Source: Planctomycetota bacterium (GTDB lineage Bacteria; Planctomycetota; Planctomycetia; Pirellulales; Lacipirellulaceae). Taken from it: 64,000 nucleotides of DNA. A program made the position numbers and the translations under genes. The notes under the pieces were generated by a model that saw only the letters and a program-made list of their open reading frames with translations, was not told where the DNA came from and made no database searches. Shown one piece after another: positions 33,134 to 42,153 of this stretch (positions within the stretch are counted from its first letter, which is position 1; each line of letters begins with the position of its first letter). The DNA is taken from the NCBI GenBank assembly GCA_029259945.1, contig JAJDEF010000008.1, positions 62,001 to 126,000 on the forward strand. The letters run 5' to 3'.

Positions 33134-34174
33134 TTACAACCACGCCGAATGAATTGCCGCCACGGCTTCTTGAATCACCACTGCCGGGTCATTCGCTTGA
33201 ATTCTTGCCAACGGACCGATGCCAGATCGGTCGATCCGTTCACAAAGATCTTGTCGTGATAGGCCAGAAAACACAAAATTTTTATCGACTTTCTTTTTGT
33301 TTATTTTTTGGAAAAAGTTCTCGCTATGCTCCTGATCAATCGCAATGACCAAAGCTGGCTTCACCAAACACTCGACCCCTGGGCAATCTAGGAAATTTGC
33401 GCAACTTCTGCCAGCAACCAAAGCATCCCACCAAAACCCACTGACCACTGGCAACCTATCGCTGGCATTCTGATAGTCTACACCCGTCAGTCTGGTCGAC
33501 AGCGTCCGTTCGTTTTGCCAATGTGATCGCTGTAATAGGCCCAAGGCATCGTCAGCCGATTTTATCGCACTCGCCTCCCCGCTGGCACCCTTCGTAGCGC
33601 TGTTTGGCTGTGTCTCCTCTAGTCTTGGGCACCCCAACAACCGCGCCAACTGACTCGCAAGCCACTCGGCAATTGCCGCATTCACGGCCGTAATCGCGAC
33701 GTAACGCGGTGCTGCCCTCAAGTGCGTCAGCAAGCCCCCTATCGTCCATCCAGACCCCGCATGAACCATTTCCCCCGCAATCTCTGCTGCAGGCTCTAGG
33801 GCGAAACGACGATACGACATCCGTGGATGGGGCACGACCAGCCCAGGCGTATTGATTGCCTCTGTCCCATAGAGCAACAAATCGAGGTCAATCGTCCGTG
33901 CATCCCAGCGTTCAGTCCGTTTGCGTCCTAACGCCCTTTCGATGCGAAGGATAGCCGAGCCCAATTCCTGCGGCCCGAGGTTCGTCTCTAACAGCAACGC
34001 ACCATTAAGAAAGGCTTCCTGCCCGTCAGGGCCCCCCACCGGGGTCGTTTCATGCCATCGGCTTCGCGCAATAACTTGGCAAGCAGGTAAGTCTGCAACT
34101 GCTCTCACCGCTTCGCGCAGCATCGCAGCACGATCACCTAAGTTCGAACCTAAGGCCAACAGACAACGTGTCAT
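33134..34174 (-). CDS. folK: HPPK (FolK) fused to a degenerate kinase-like C-terminal domain
   Basis: 346 residues. Residues 1-150 are 6-hydroxymethyl-7,8-dihydropterin pyrophosphokinase (LGSNLGDR, VGGPDGQEAFLNGALLLET, RTERWDARTIDLDLLLYG, VPHPRMSYRRFALEP), which acts in folate synthesis. Residues 156-346 resemble a deoxynucleoside-kinase layout (PRYVAITAV...WLASQLARLLGCPRLEE), but the P-loop Gly and Lys are absent, so that half is probably inactive or has a new role. It leads the folK-panC-lgt-PDZ run. Confidence 0.85.
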   Translation of the reverse strand: MTRCLLALGSNLGDRAAMLREAVRAVADLPACQVIARSRWHETTPVGGPDGQEAFLNGALLLETNLGPQELGSAILRIERALGRKRTERWDARTIDLDLLLYGTEAINTPGLVVPHPRMSYRRFALEPAAEIAGEMVHAGSGWTIGGLLTHLRAAPRYVAITAVNAAIAEWLASQLARLLGCPRLEETQPNSATKGASGEASAIKSADDALGLLQRSHWQNERTLSTRLTGVDYQNASDRLPVVSGFWWDALVAGRSCANFLDCPGVECLVKPALVIAIDQEHSENFFQKINKKKVDKNFVFSGLSRQDLCERIDRSGIGPLARIQANDPAVVIQEAVAAIHSAWL

Positions 34175-34283
34175 AGCTGCAACACGACGGCTTGAGAATT
34201 CCGTGGAGAAAATGGAGGTGGGCCGCTATCGGTATCCGTAAATCTAACGAAAAAGGGTCCAAGACTCCCTGTCCTGAACCCTT

Positions 34284-34305
34284 AATCGGTGTCCATCCGT
34301 GCCAC
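34284..34305 (+). repeat. GTGTCCATCCGTG-type dispersed repeat
   Basis: AATCGGTGTCCATCCGTGCC, related to 47410-47440 and 25567-25590. Confidence 0.6.
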
Positions 34306-34366
34306 TAAAAAAAGGAGGGGGCATCCGTTCCGCAAACTAGTTGCCAACTGTCGATCCAGTTCAGGC

Positions 34367-34408
34367 GTCGCCCCCCTTGAGCGATAGGTCGCCCCCCTTG
34401 AGCGATAG
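34367..34408 (+). repeat. Perfect 21-base tandem duplication
   Basis: Two head-to-tail copies starting GTCGCCCCCCTTGAGCGATA, at 34367-34387 and 34388-34408, in non-coding DNA. Recent slippage is likely. Confidence 0.9.
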
Positions 34409-34939
34409 AAGTTGTTACTCAGAAGCCACGTCCACTTCGGCCCCAGTCCATCGAAAAATACTGCAGGAGAAGGCTCATCCCCCGACGAACATTCCAACGG
34501 TCACAAACAACTCCGTAGAAATCAAATAAAAAAACACAAGTTCGCGCACACCCCCCACCGCGAACACAATGATGAAACGTCAGCCCACGCCGCCCTAATC
34601 AAGCTTGCCAGCCAAGACTTAATCGTGGCTTAAGGTGAGTAAGACGGGCCACTATCCCAAAGCCCGGTTGAATGTGCTAACTAATCAATTCTTAACTTAC
34701 CTGTTAAAACTCTTAACAAGCCGTAATACTTGCGAACCGCGGTTACTTTGTCAAGCCATTTGCGTTTTTTCGCACTTAATCGGGTTTCTGTTCTAAGCAA
34801 AAAATAGCTTGACAGATTTTCATTTGGGTGAACTGTACGATCTCTCGATACTCTCCTGCTTGCTTTCGCTTTGCGACGTTCTCGGCTAGCATAACGATTG
34901 CATATTCCATCTCATCCACCCAACGCACACCTTACAACA

Positions 34940-36865
34940 ATGCCTGACACTAGTTCGTTTTCTGGCTTGCGTGTTGCCGCTTTCGAAAGTCGGCGCGCAG
35001 CCGAAATGACTCGACTCATTGAACGCTTGGCGGGCGATCCGTTTGTTAGCCCCTCGATGCGGGAAGTTGCTGTCGACGAAGACCGCCCAGTTATCGACTT
35101 CGCGAATCGACTTATCACCGGACAAGTCGACGTTGTAATCTTTCTGACTGGCGTCGGCACCCGGCTACTGGTTGATCGCATCGAACGACACGTCAACCGA
35201 CAACACTTTCTCGATACTCTCTCCGACATTCAAACGGTGGCTCGCAGCCCAAAGCCGGCTGCCGCGCTCAAAGAACTCGGCATCACTCCCAATGTTCGAG
35301 TTCCCGAACCCAACACATGGCGAGAAATCCTTGCTGCAATCGATCAGCAGTTCCCCGTTTCTAACCTCGTCGTTGCCATTCAAGAATACGGCATCCCCGA
35401 TGTTAGCCTCACGGCGGGACTCGAAGCACGCGGGGCATCCGTCGAATCGGTTCCCATCTACCGTTGGGATCTTCCTGAGGATATTGCCCCGCTCGAAGCC
35501 AATATCCGACGTATCGTCAACGGCGAAATCGACGTCCTTCTTTTCACCGCCGCGCAACAAGTGGTCCACCTCCTTCAAGTGGCAAATCAACTCGATCTCG
35601 AAACCGAATTACGCAAATCATTACGGCGTGTTGTCATTGCTTCAATCGGGCCCACCACCAGCCAACGGCTCCGCGAGTCGGCCCTCGCTATCGATCTGGA
35701 ATCTTCGTACGGCAAAATGGGGCACCTCGTTCGCGAAACCGCTCAGCAGGCTACTCAACTCGTTCAAAGGAAAATTGCCGTCGACGCACGACTCGCCTCT
35801 TCAACTGCAATGGAAATCAACAATCAGAATGCTGCTTGGTACGATAGTCCCTTTATGCGAGCATGCCGTCGCGAAGAAGTCCCCTACACCCCCATCTGGC
35901 TCATGCGTCAAGCGGGTCGCTACATGGCCGAGTATCGGGCTGTACGCGAGAAAACCACTTTTCTTGAACTCTGCAAAAATCCACAGCTTTGCAGCGAAGT
36001 GATGTGTACTGCTGTCGAACGCTTAGGCGTCGACGCCGCCATTATTTTCTCTGACCTGCTTCCCATTCTTGAACCGATGGGGCTTGATCTAGAATTTGTC
36101 GCCGGCGATGGACCCAAAATCGGCAACCCAGTGCGCGAAGCCGCCGATGTCCATCGGATCGTTGCACTAGAAAATGTCGACGCGCTGCATTTTGTTGTCG
36201 AAACCGTTGCCCATACTCGCAACGATCTTCCTGAGTCGATTCCGCTGATCGGTTTTGCCGGCGCGCCTTTCACCCTAGCAAGCTACGCCATCGAAGGGGG
36301 CAGCAGCCGATCGTTCCTGCATACCAAGACGCTTATGTACCGTGAGCCCAGCGCTTGGCACGACCTCATGCAGCGGCTCTCCCACTCAATCGTCCTCTAT
36401 CTCAATGCACAAATTGCCGCAGGCGCGCAAGCGGTGCAACTCTTCGACAGTTGGGTCGGCTGCCTCGGCCCCGAAGACTATCGCCGTTACGTTTTGCCAC
36501 ACGTTCAGCAAATCGCGAACCAGCTCACTCCCGGCGCGCCGCTCATTCACTTTGGTACCGGCAATCCCACTTTACTGCCACTCATGGCCGAAGCCGGCGG
36601 CGACGTCATTGGCGTCGATTGGCGGATCGGTCTCGACGAAGCTTGGCAAACCCTCGGCCACGATCGGGCAGTCCAAGGCAATCTCGACCCGCTCACCCTA
36701 CTCGCCGACCGTGAAACCATCGCTGATCGCGCCACGCAAGTTCTTGATACCGCCGCTGGTCGTCCTGGGCATATCTTCAACCTCGGACATGGTGTCCTCC
36801 AACAAACACCTGTCGAAAATGTCCGCTACCTCGTCGATTTTGTTCACGAAAAAAGCGCCCGCTGA
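34940..36865 (+). CDS. hemDE: Uroporphyrinogen-III synthase / uroporphyrinogen decarboxylase fusion
   Basis: 641 residues. Residues 1-275 are HemD-like (LRVAAFESRRAAEM, VVIFLTGVGTRLLVD, YGIPDVSLTAGLEARGASVE, DVLLFTAAQQVVHLL, IASIGPTTSQRLRE). Residues about 298-641 are HemE, with PIWLMRQAGRYMAEYR (318-333), AIIFSDLLPILEPMG, LIGFAGAPFTLASY and FNLGHGVLQQTPVENV. The two consecutive haem-pathway enzymes form one open frame with a short linker. An ATG 14 codons earlier (34898) is possible; MPDTSSF looks more natural. Confidence 0.93.
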   Translation: MPDTSSFSGLRVAAFESRRAAEMTRLIERLAGDPFVSPSMREVAVDEDRPVIDFANRLITGQVDVVIFLTGVGTRLLVDRIERHVNRQHFLDTLSDIQTVARSPKPAAALKELGITPNVRVPEPNTWREILAAIDQQFPVSNLVVAIQEYGIPDVSLTAGLEARGASVESVPIYRWDLPEDIAPLEANIRRIVNGEIDVLLFTAAQQVVHLLQVANQLDLETELRKSLRRVVIASIGPTTSQRLRESALAIDLESSYGKMGHLVRETAQQATQLVQRKIAVDARLASSTAMEINNQNAAWYDSPFMRACRREEVPYTPIWLMRQAGRYMAEYRAVREKTTFLELCKNPQLCSEVMCTAVERLGVDAAIIFSDLLPILEPMGLDLEFVAGDGPKIGNPVREAADVHRIVALENVDALHFVVETVAHTRNDLPESIPLIGFAGAPFTLASYAIEGGSSRSFLHTKTLMYREPSAWHDLMQRLSHSIVLYLNAQIAAGAQAVQLFDSWVGCLGPEDYRRYVLPHVQQIANQLTPGAPLIHFGTGNPTLLPLMAEAGGDVIGVDWRIGLDEAWQTLGHDRAVQGNLDPLTLLADRETIADRATQVLDTAAGRPGHIFNLGHGVLQQTPVENVRYLVDFVHEKSAR

Positions 36866-36874
36866 GAACGCACC

Positions 36875-36902
36875 CATAGCCTAGTCATCCTGGCCAGAAA
36901 TA
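36875..36902 (+). repeat. Dispersed hairpin, CATAGCC family, copy 8 (decayed stem)
   Basis: CATAGCC, then CTAGTCA-TCC-TGGCCAG and AAATA, 9 bases after the hemDE stop. Two stem positions no longer pair as Watson-Crick. Confidence 0.7.
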
Positions 36903-37054
36903 CCTGTCTCACCTTCATGCTAGCATTCGCATAATCCCCACAAAAACGCACTTTTCTTGCGATCGCCGAAAAATCTGGGAACTCCTACCCGCTCGCTTGC
37001 GTCCAACCTACTAGCACACGGGGAATTTCTATTTTTGAGAACGGAGAAACCAAC

Positions 37055-38263
37055 ATGTTACGAACCCTCATTTTTTGCGCAACCGGGCTGCTCGCCCTCT
37101 TGGCGACCACGGCAATCGCCAAAGATGCCACCGTGGTTATCAACATCGAAAAAACTGGCTTTACTCAGGAGACGAAAAAATCTCCCTTTACTGGTCAGCG
37201 TGCAGCCGTCGACGTGGTCATCCTGCTCGACACTTCCAATTCGATGGATGGCTTAATCAGCCAAGCGAAAAATCAACTCTGGACCATCGTCCAACAATTT
37301 GCCAAAGCTAAGAAAAACGGCCAGACTCCGATCCTTCGTGTCGCCCTCTTCGAATACGGCAACACTGGCTTACCTGCCTCCGAAGGTTACATCCGACAAG
37401 CAGTCCCGCTGACCGACGATTTAGACAAGCTCTCTGAGGCACTTTTTGCGCTTACCACCAACGGCGGCGACGAGTATTGCGGCCAAGTGATCGACGAAGC
37501 CATCACGCGGCTCGATTGGTCGAAAGAACCCAACGGCTACAAGGCCATTTTCATCGCCGGCAACGAGCCATTCACCCAAGGCACCGTCGACTACCAACAA
37601 TCCTGTCGCCGAGCCATCGAGCAGGGCATCGTCGTCAATACGATTCATTGCGGCAACAACCAGCAAGGCATCGAGGGCAAATGGCAACACGGTGCTCAAC
37701 TAACCGAAGGCGAATTCTTTAACATCGATCAAGACCGTACCATCGTTCACATCGAGTGCCCGCAAGACGAAATCATCATCCGCCTCAACGCCGAACTCAA
37801 CAAAACCTACCTCTGGTACGGATCGAAAAAGGCTAAGGCCCGTTACAAAGAAAACCAAGTTGCCCAAGACGCCAACGCCTCGAGCCTCAGCGAAGGCGCC
37901 GCCGTCGGACGTTCCGTTGTCAAATCGGGGCAAGCCTACAGCAATCGCGGCCGAGATCTGGTCGACACGTTGGCCGATGATGAATCGGCGTTAGAAAAAA
38001 TCGAGAACGAAGAACTCCCCGAAGAACTCCAAGAAATGGCCTCGGAACAGCGCAAGGCTCACGTCAAAAAACTTGCCGCCCAACGTGCCGAGTTGCAAAA
38101 GAAAATCCAACGCTTGGCGAGCGAGCGCGAAACCTACCTCACCAAAGAAAAGAAACGTCAGGCTGAAGAAACGGGCACCGAAACGCTTGGCGACGCCATC
38201 GTTGCGGCGATTCAACGCCAGTTAACCCAATCAGGATTCGAGACCACTAGCGCCACTGAATAA
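37055..38263 (+). CDS. Secreted von Willebrand factor A protein
   Basis: 402 residues. Signal peptide (1-22, ending AIA), then a VWA domain (about 50-250) with DTSNS (59-63) for metal binding and conserved TNGGDEYCGQV and IAGNEPFTQG segments. The C-terminal third is charged and helical (residues 310-375), probably coiled coil. It is probably periplasmic and protein-binding. GGAG ribosome site 10 bases before the ATG. It is transcribed alone and ended by the hairpin at 38291. Confidence 0.8.
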   Translation: MLRTLIFCATGLLALLATTAIAKDATVVINIEKTGFTQETKKSPFTGQRAAVDVVILLDTSNSMDGLISQAKNQLWTIVQQFAKAKKNGQTPILRVALFEYGNTGLPASEGYIRQAVPLTDDLDKLSEALFALTTNGGDEYCGQVIDEAITRLDWSKEPNGYKAIFIAGNEPFTQGTVDYQQSCRRAIEQGIVVNTIHCGNNQQGIEGKWQHGAQLTEGEFFNIDQDRTIVHIECPQDEIIIRLNAELNKTYLWYGSKKAKARYKENQVAQDANASSLSEGAAVGRSVVKSGQAYSNRGRDLVDTLADDESALEKIENEELPEELQEMASEQRKAHVKKLAAQRAELQKKIQRLASERETYLTKEKKRQAEETGTETLGDAIVAAIQRQLTQSGFETTSATE

Positions 38264-38290
38264 CTGTTCTAAAAAACGGCTCCGCGCAGC

Positions 38291-38328
38291 AAAACAGCCC
38301 GGCGATTTTCGCTCGGGCTGTTTTTATT
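38291..38328 (+). terminator. Rho-independent terminator after the VWA gene
   Basis: Stem AAAACAGCCCG / CGGGCTGTTTTT around a 12-base loop, followed by ATTT. It is 27 bases after the stop codon. The A-rich left arm lets it also serve the convergent gene. Confidence 0.93.
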
Positions 38329-38356
38329 TGATTCAAACTTTCATTTCTGCCTGCGC

Positions 38357-38590
38357 TCAGGCCGAAGGGCGACGATAATACTGGTAGGCTGATAGCACTT
38401 CGTACAGATCTCGCGAGATCGTAATATCGTCGTGCTCGAAATCGCCCAACCAGGTTCGCTCGCTTTTGATCGCCTCAGCAATCAATGGCAAGGCTTCGCC
38501 GACCGAGACGGTCACCACGTCTTCTTCCACGTGATGTGAGATCTCTGTTTCTTCTGGACCGCGAAATAGCTTCAAATGGGTATTCTGCAT
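38357..38590 (-). CDS. Conserved-looking hypothetical protein, 77 residues
   Basis: Not recognised. Acidic protein with FRGPEETEISHHVEEDVVTV, a helical middle (ALPLIAEAIKSERTW) and an aromatic-rich end (LSAYQYYRRPSA). No signal peptide or membrane segment, so probably cytoplasmic. It is convergent with the secreted VWA gene, from which the hairpin at 38291-38328 separates it. Confidence 0.6.
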   Translation of the reverse strand: MQNTHLKLFRGPEETEISHHVEEDVVTVSVGEALPLIAEAIKSERTWLGDFEHDDITISRDLYEVLSAYQYYRRPSA

Positions 38591-38863
38591 TGTCGTGGGT
38601 TCCTTCCCATCGATTCGTTTTTGTGATCAACGACGCGCAGACCGGCACTCCGACCTAGCGACACAACGCCCCCCTCGTGTCTGTTGTATCGGCGGTGCCG
38701 CCAGTGAGCTTTACACCAATTGGCAGGAAATTACTGCCTTTTCTGCTTGCGCCTGCTAGCAAGTCCGTACTACGTATCGCGCGGCTCCGCTGAATGGCAG
38801 TAGAGAACACCTACCAATTCGCGTAGGATACCTGCAAAGCCAACGAAAATGGAGTTGCTAGCA

Positions 38864-39349
38864 ATGAATTTCAAAGAACGACTACACCGAGCCACCGAAC
38901 GCGGACAGCAAGCCAAGAGCGCTCAAGCCCGCAAAGAAGCTGCCCAAGCACTTAGCGAAGAAGAATGCAAGCGTCTGCACTCCAGCTATCGTCGAGAGAT
39001 CACCGAGCATATCGAACCCTGCTTGCATCAGTTAGCCGACAACTTTCCCGGTTTTAATTTCGAAACGGTCGTCGACGATAAGGGCTGGGGCGCAGCCATC
39101 CGCCGCGACGATCTCTCGCTCAACGCGGGACGCCGAGACAACCTTTTCAGCCGTCTCGTCCTGACCATCAGCCCCTACAGCGAATACCACGTCCTCGACC
39201 TCGTCGCGAAGGGGACGATTCGCAATAAAGAGAATTTCAGCCGAAATCACTACCAATTACTCAAAGATGCCGACCTCGACAGCTTCAAGCAACTCATCGA
39301 ACAGTGGGTACTCGACTACGCCGAGCAATTCGCCGCCAACGATTCCTAG
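38864..39349 (+). CDS. Hypothetical cytoplasmic protein, 161 residues
   Basis: Not recognised. A basic helical start (MNFKERLHRATERGQQAKS, ARKEAAQALSEEECKRLHSSYRREI) is followed by a mixed alpha/beta part (VVDDKGWGAAIRRDDLSL, FSRLVLTISPYSEYHVLDLVAKGTIRNKE). No membrane segment. GGAG 9 bases before the ATG at 38864 favours this over the ATG at 38849. Confidence 0.65.
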   Translation: MNFKERLHRATERGQQAKSAQARKEAAQALSEEECKRLHSSYRREITEHIEPCLHQLADNFPGFNFETVVDDKGWGAAIRRDDLSLNAGRRDNLFSRLVLTISPYSEYHVLDLVAKGTIRNKENFSRNHYQLLKDADLDSFKQLIEQWVLDYAEQFAANDS

Positions 39350-39418
39350 AAAAAATACCCAGCGCCCACAGAACAACGGCAAAGTCGGTACGACCAATCA
39401 AAAGGCAGGAAGAAAAGA

Positions 39419-39600
39419 TTTACCACAGAGGACGCAGAGCAGCACAGAGTGCATGAAAATAAGATTTTCTCAGCGTTCTTTGTGGTTCAGCCAATTTTTT
39501 AATCTCAGGCAATTACGACTTTGCCGTTCACCTGCTAATCCAAGATGAAGGTTTGACAAAGCACCAGACTCTGCGCTCTCCGCGATCGCTGCGGTAAATC
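39419..39600. repeat. CCACAGAGG-type dispersed repeats, several copies
   Basis: TTTACCACAGAGGACGCAGA at 39419, a reverse-type TCAGCGTTCTTTGTGGTTCA near 39469, and ACTCTGCGCTCTCCGCG...GCGGTAAATC at 39568-39600. The outer ends are inverted relative to each other with no gene between, so this may be an empty or decayed unit of the kind that surrounds the GxxExxY gene. Confidence 0.7.
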
Positions 39601-39606
39601 AAATCC

Positions 39607-40470
39607 TTAGCCCTCATCATCTGCCAGTGCCAACTGACGCAACGCATCAAGGCATTCCAGCACCGATTCCGATGACGTATCGCGCCAATTTTCTCGCCGA
39701 TGGGCAATAATCGCCAACTTAAAGCTTTCGAAGGCCTCCGCCAAATCGTCGGGCAAGCTCTCCACATTCACATTCAATCGCGTCCGCTTCTCGACCGGTA
39801 AAATTGCATCAGACTCTGGCGCTTCTGCTTCTGCAGACGGCGAGTCCTCTGACGATTTACTGGGCGACTCAATCGTAGCGGTCGTCGGTGTCACCCCATC
39901 AGTACCCGTCATCGGCTCTGTTTTGTTCTCAGAAACCGAAGCATCCTCACCGACTGACTCTGCCATCTCGGTGTGATCGAGGTCCGTTTCCTGCTGTTGC
40001 TCTTCAGGCGGGGTGCCATGCGTTTCCCAACGCTTGCCTCGCATCTGGGACACGGACCAACTGTTATGAATGCTCCCCTCCAGCCACATCTCTGCATCGT
40101 CCCAATCTAGCGCCGCCTGAAAGTGACTCCAATAAAGCCCCGAATACTGGGCAAACACTTCGCCAAACCGTTGATGAACACGCCGTAGTCGTCCGACATG
40201 TTGACTGGTCACTCCGCCCACCAACTGAGCCCAGGCTTCGTCTGAATACTCGGTGACTGCCACACCCTCAGCCATCAACGCATCGCGCCAATCGCAGATG
40301 ATTCGGCCCTTTTCCCAGTTGGTGGTACTCACCAACTGGTTCCATTGGCCAATAAATCTGGTCGCCGTCTCTGTCGAGGCGGTCGACTCTTCACGCTGCT
40401 CACCATCGACGATGGCCTCTGTTGATTCGTTATTTTCTTGCTGGGTAGACGACGATTCTTGAGGTGTCAT
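39607..40470 (-). CDS. Hypothetical protein, 287 residues
   Basis: Not recognised. A Ser/Thr/Glu-rich start is followed by an ordered, Trp-rich helical domain (about 38-150: IGQWNQLVSTTNWEKGRIIC, VTSQHVGRLRRVHQRFGEVF, SGLYWSHFQAALDWDDAEMW). Next comes a long low-complexity acidic linker, then a short C-terminal helical segment (LPDDLAEAFESFKLAIIAHRR). The ordered domain could bind DNA or protein. ATG at 40470; earlier codons read as noise. Confidence 0.6.
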   Translation of the reverse strand: MTPQESSSTQQENNESTEAIVDGEQREESTASTETATRFIGQWNQLVSTTNWEKGRIICDWRDALMAEGVAVTEYSDEAWAQLVGGVTSQHVGRLRRVHQRFGEVFAQYSGLYWSHFQAALDWDDAEMWLEGSIHNSWSVSQMRGKRWETHGTPPEEQQQETDLDHTEMAESVGEDASVSENKTEPMTGTDGVTPTTATIESPSKSSEDSPSAEAEAPESDAILPVEKRTRLNVNVESLPDDLAEAFESFKLAIIAHRRENWRDTSSESVLECLDALRQLALADDEG

Positions 40471-40844
40471 CGCGGGAGATTCCTTTCGAAGAGTCCTTGT
40501 ATCGGTTTCAAAATGCCGAAAAACTATCCCACGGCCAGAAACTTCTACTCCGAAATCTAATTCTGAAACCGGCTGCAAAGTCTGGTCGCGGGGGCGGATT
40601 CTAGCATGCCCTCTCCCCCGGCAACTACCTGTCGAAACCCCTCCGCAGGCAAGAAAAAGCAACTCCAGACTCGACGGCCAACGCACAACCCTTACCGCAA
40701 GCAAAATTCACTTGAGAGCGCACACCCCACCAACACACACCCTAGAAAAAAAACGGGGGATAAGCTGTCGATGAAGCGGTCGTGACGTTGCGAAGAAAGA
40801 CAATCCCACGCATGAAGCCAAGAGGCCATACCCCCTTCGGACCC
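40471..40844. other. Intergenic region
   Basis: 374 bases without a gene. Nothing recognisable beyond a C/A-rich stretch and an A-run near 40746. Confidence 0.5.
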
Positions 40845-41060
40845 TTATTCCACTGGCGCCCGCTCATCCGACTCAAAGCCACAACTCTTATGAGCCCCAT
40901 CACAGAACGGACGGTTCTTCGACGCTCCACAACGACACAGGGCAATCGCCGGCTTGTCAGGATTCACAGGGAACGCATTCCCTTGCGAGTCGTTTAACGT
41001 AAACGACCCTTCCACTAAAAAGGGGCCGTTCGGGCGTACAGATATTTTTACATCGGCCAT
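40845..41060 (-). CDS. CDGSH iron-sulfur domain protein
   Basis: 71 residues. The 2Fe-2S motif Cys42-x-Cys44-x8-Cys53-Asp-Gly-Ala-His57 (CRCGASKNRPFCDGAH) is complete, preceded by a beta region (ISVRPNGPFLVEGSFTL). Such small soluble proteins take part in redox or cluster transfer. It lies 62 bases downstream of the anti-sigma gene on the same strand and may be read with it. Confidence 0.93.
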   Translation of the reverse strand: MADVKISVRPNGPFLVEGSFTLNDSQGNAFPVNPDKPAIALCRCGASKNRPFCDGAHKSCGFESDERAPVE

Positions 41061-41122
41061 GAGAAAACTCGTTTCTTACACAGATGGGGGAAGCAATAAA
41101 ACCACACGACAATGTAACGTCT

Positions 41123-42118
41123 TCAGCCCTCTTTACCACCAACCTTCTCACGACTTCGGGCCTTCTTACTCGCCGCAGCCGGTTTCGCCGTCTGCTGGGC
41201 TGGGTGCAATATAAAAAGCACTTGAATCCTCTCCATAGCTTCCAGCTTTCTCGCCCCGCCTACCACACTGCCACCCTCTCGATCATCATCACTTACCTCG
41301 CCGTAAAGACGTTGGTCGGTTTGGTAAGCAAATAACATATTACGCATCTGCTCGGCAGTCCCTTCCGCCAATACTTCTCCCACCACAGCAGCTTTCCTCT
41401 TAGATTCCATAGCAGCCGCTAGCTGTCGATTTTCCATTCTCAAACTACGCGCTCGCCCCACTTGAGCCGCCGCCTTCCGTTGCATTCGGTCAACACGCAC
41501 AAGACCGTTACTTACTAACAACTTGTCGAATTCCGCCACGCCACCCGCCAGCACCAGATGAACCTCCTGAATCGGCACCACGGGCACTGTGGGGGCAGCT
41601 TCCGCCATGTCAACCGCTGCAGCAGAAGACTCTGGAAGCACCGTTTTCGCAAAGGTAGCTTCATTCTCAAGCATCTCCTCATCGACTTCCGCATCCGCTG
41701 CCATCGATGCTTGCCATTCAGGGGCCGGTTCTGCAGCCTCCTTCCGACTCGCGTCTACTGACGCCAGGGGCTGTCCGTCGCGCTCCTCGGTCGGCTGAAA
41801 TACCATCAACAACAGCCCTGCAGCCAACGCCATCGCGGCCCATCCCCAACGCCGCACCCCACGCGTCGCTCGACCTTCTCGCGGCAATGTGACGGTCCGC
41901 TGCAACACCGCCTCGCGTAAATCCTTGTTCGCCGTCTCACATGGCATCGCTTGCAAAGTGTCTGACAGGGCACGCATTTCTTCTACAAGCTGTTTTGCTT
42001 TGGGATCAACGCTCAGCCGTTGCTCGACCTGCGCAGCCTGATCGCCGCTCAGCTCGCCATCGACATAGGCGCTCAGCAATTCATCGTCGAAAGCATCATT
42101 CGCTTGGGTGTCTGCCAT
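41123..42118 (-). CDS. Membrane anti-sigma factor with long extracytoplasmic domain
   Basis: 331 residues. Anti-sigma N-terminus (LLSAYVDGELSGDQAAQVEQRLSVDPKAK, 15-42) without a zinc site, membrane helix about 91-107, an acidic Ala/Glu-rich stretch, then a helical domain (HLVLAGGVAEFDKLLVSNGL, RARSLRMENRQLAAAMESKR) and a segment LEAMERIQVLFILHPA near the end. It lies 35 bases after its sigma factor gene, the classical pairing. Confidence 0.8.
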   Translation of the reverse strand: MADTQANDAFDDELLSAYVDGELSGDQAAQVEQRLSVDPKAKQLVEEMRALSDTLQAMPCETANKDLREAVLQRTVTLPREGRATRGVRRWGWAAMALAAGLLLMVFQPTEERDGQPLASVDASRKEAAEPAPEWQASMAADAEVDEEMLENEATFAKTVLPESSAAAVDMAEAAPTVPVVPIQEVHLVLAGGVAEFDKLLVSNGLVRVDRMQRKAAAQVGRARSLRMENRQLAAAMESKRKAAVVGEVLAEGTAEQMRNMLFAYQTDQRLYGEVSDDDREGGSVVGGARKLEAMERIQVLFILHPAQQTAKPAAASKKARSREKVGGKEG

Positions 42119-42153
42119 AACTATTTCCAGCGCAGCGGCTTACTCTCTCTCAA

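Larger units (their letters stand above)
34175..34939. other. Long divergent intergenic region between folK and hemDE
   Basis: No convincing gene. It contains a GTGTCCATCCGTG-type repeat (34284-34305), a perfect 21-base tandem duplication (34367-34408) and AT-rich DNA from 34680. TTGACA at 34809 is a -35 candidate for hemDE; the nearest TACGAT is 21 bases away, which is too far for a standard promoter. Confidence 0.55.

Noticed and set aside
34412..34633. 73-residue frame between folK and hemDE
   Set aside because: His/Lys-rich low-quality sequence in a repeat-containing gap, no ribosome site, no family recognised.
34809..34841. Standard promoter for hemDE
   Set aside because: TTGACA and TACGAT are 21 bases apart, too far for a usual sigma-70 promoter.
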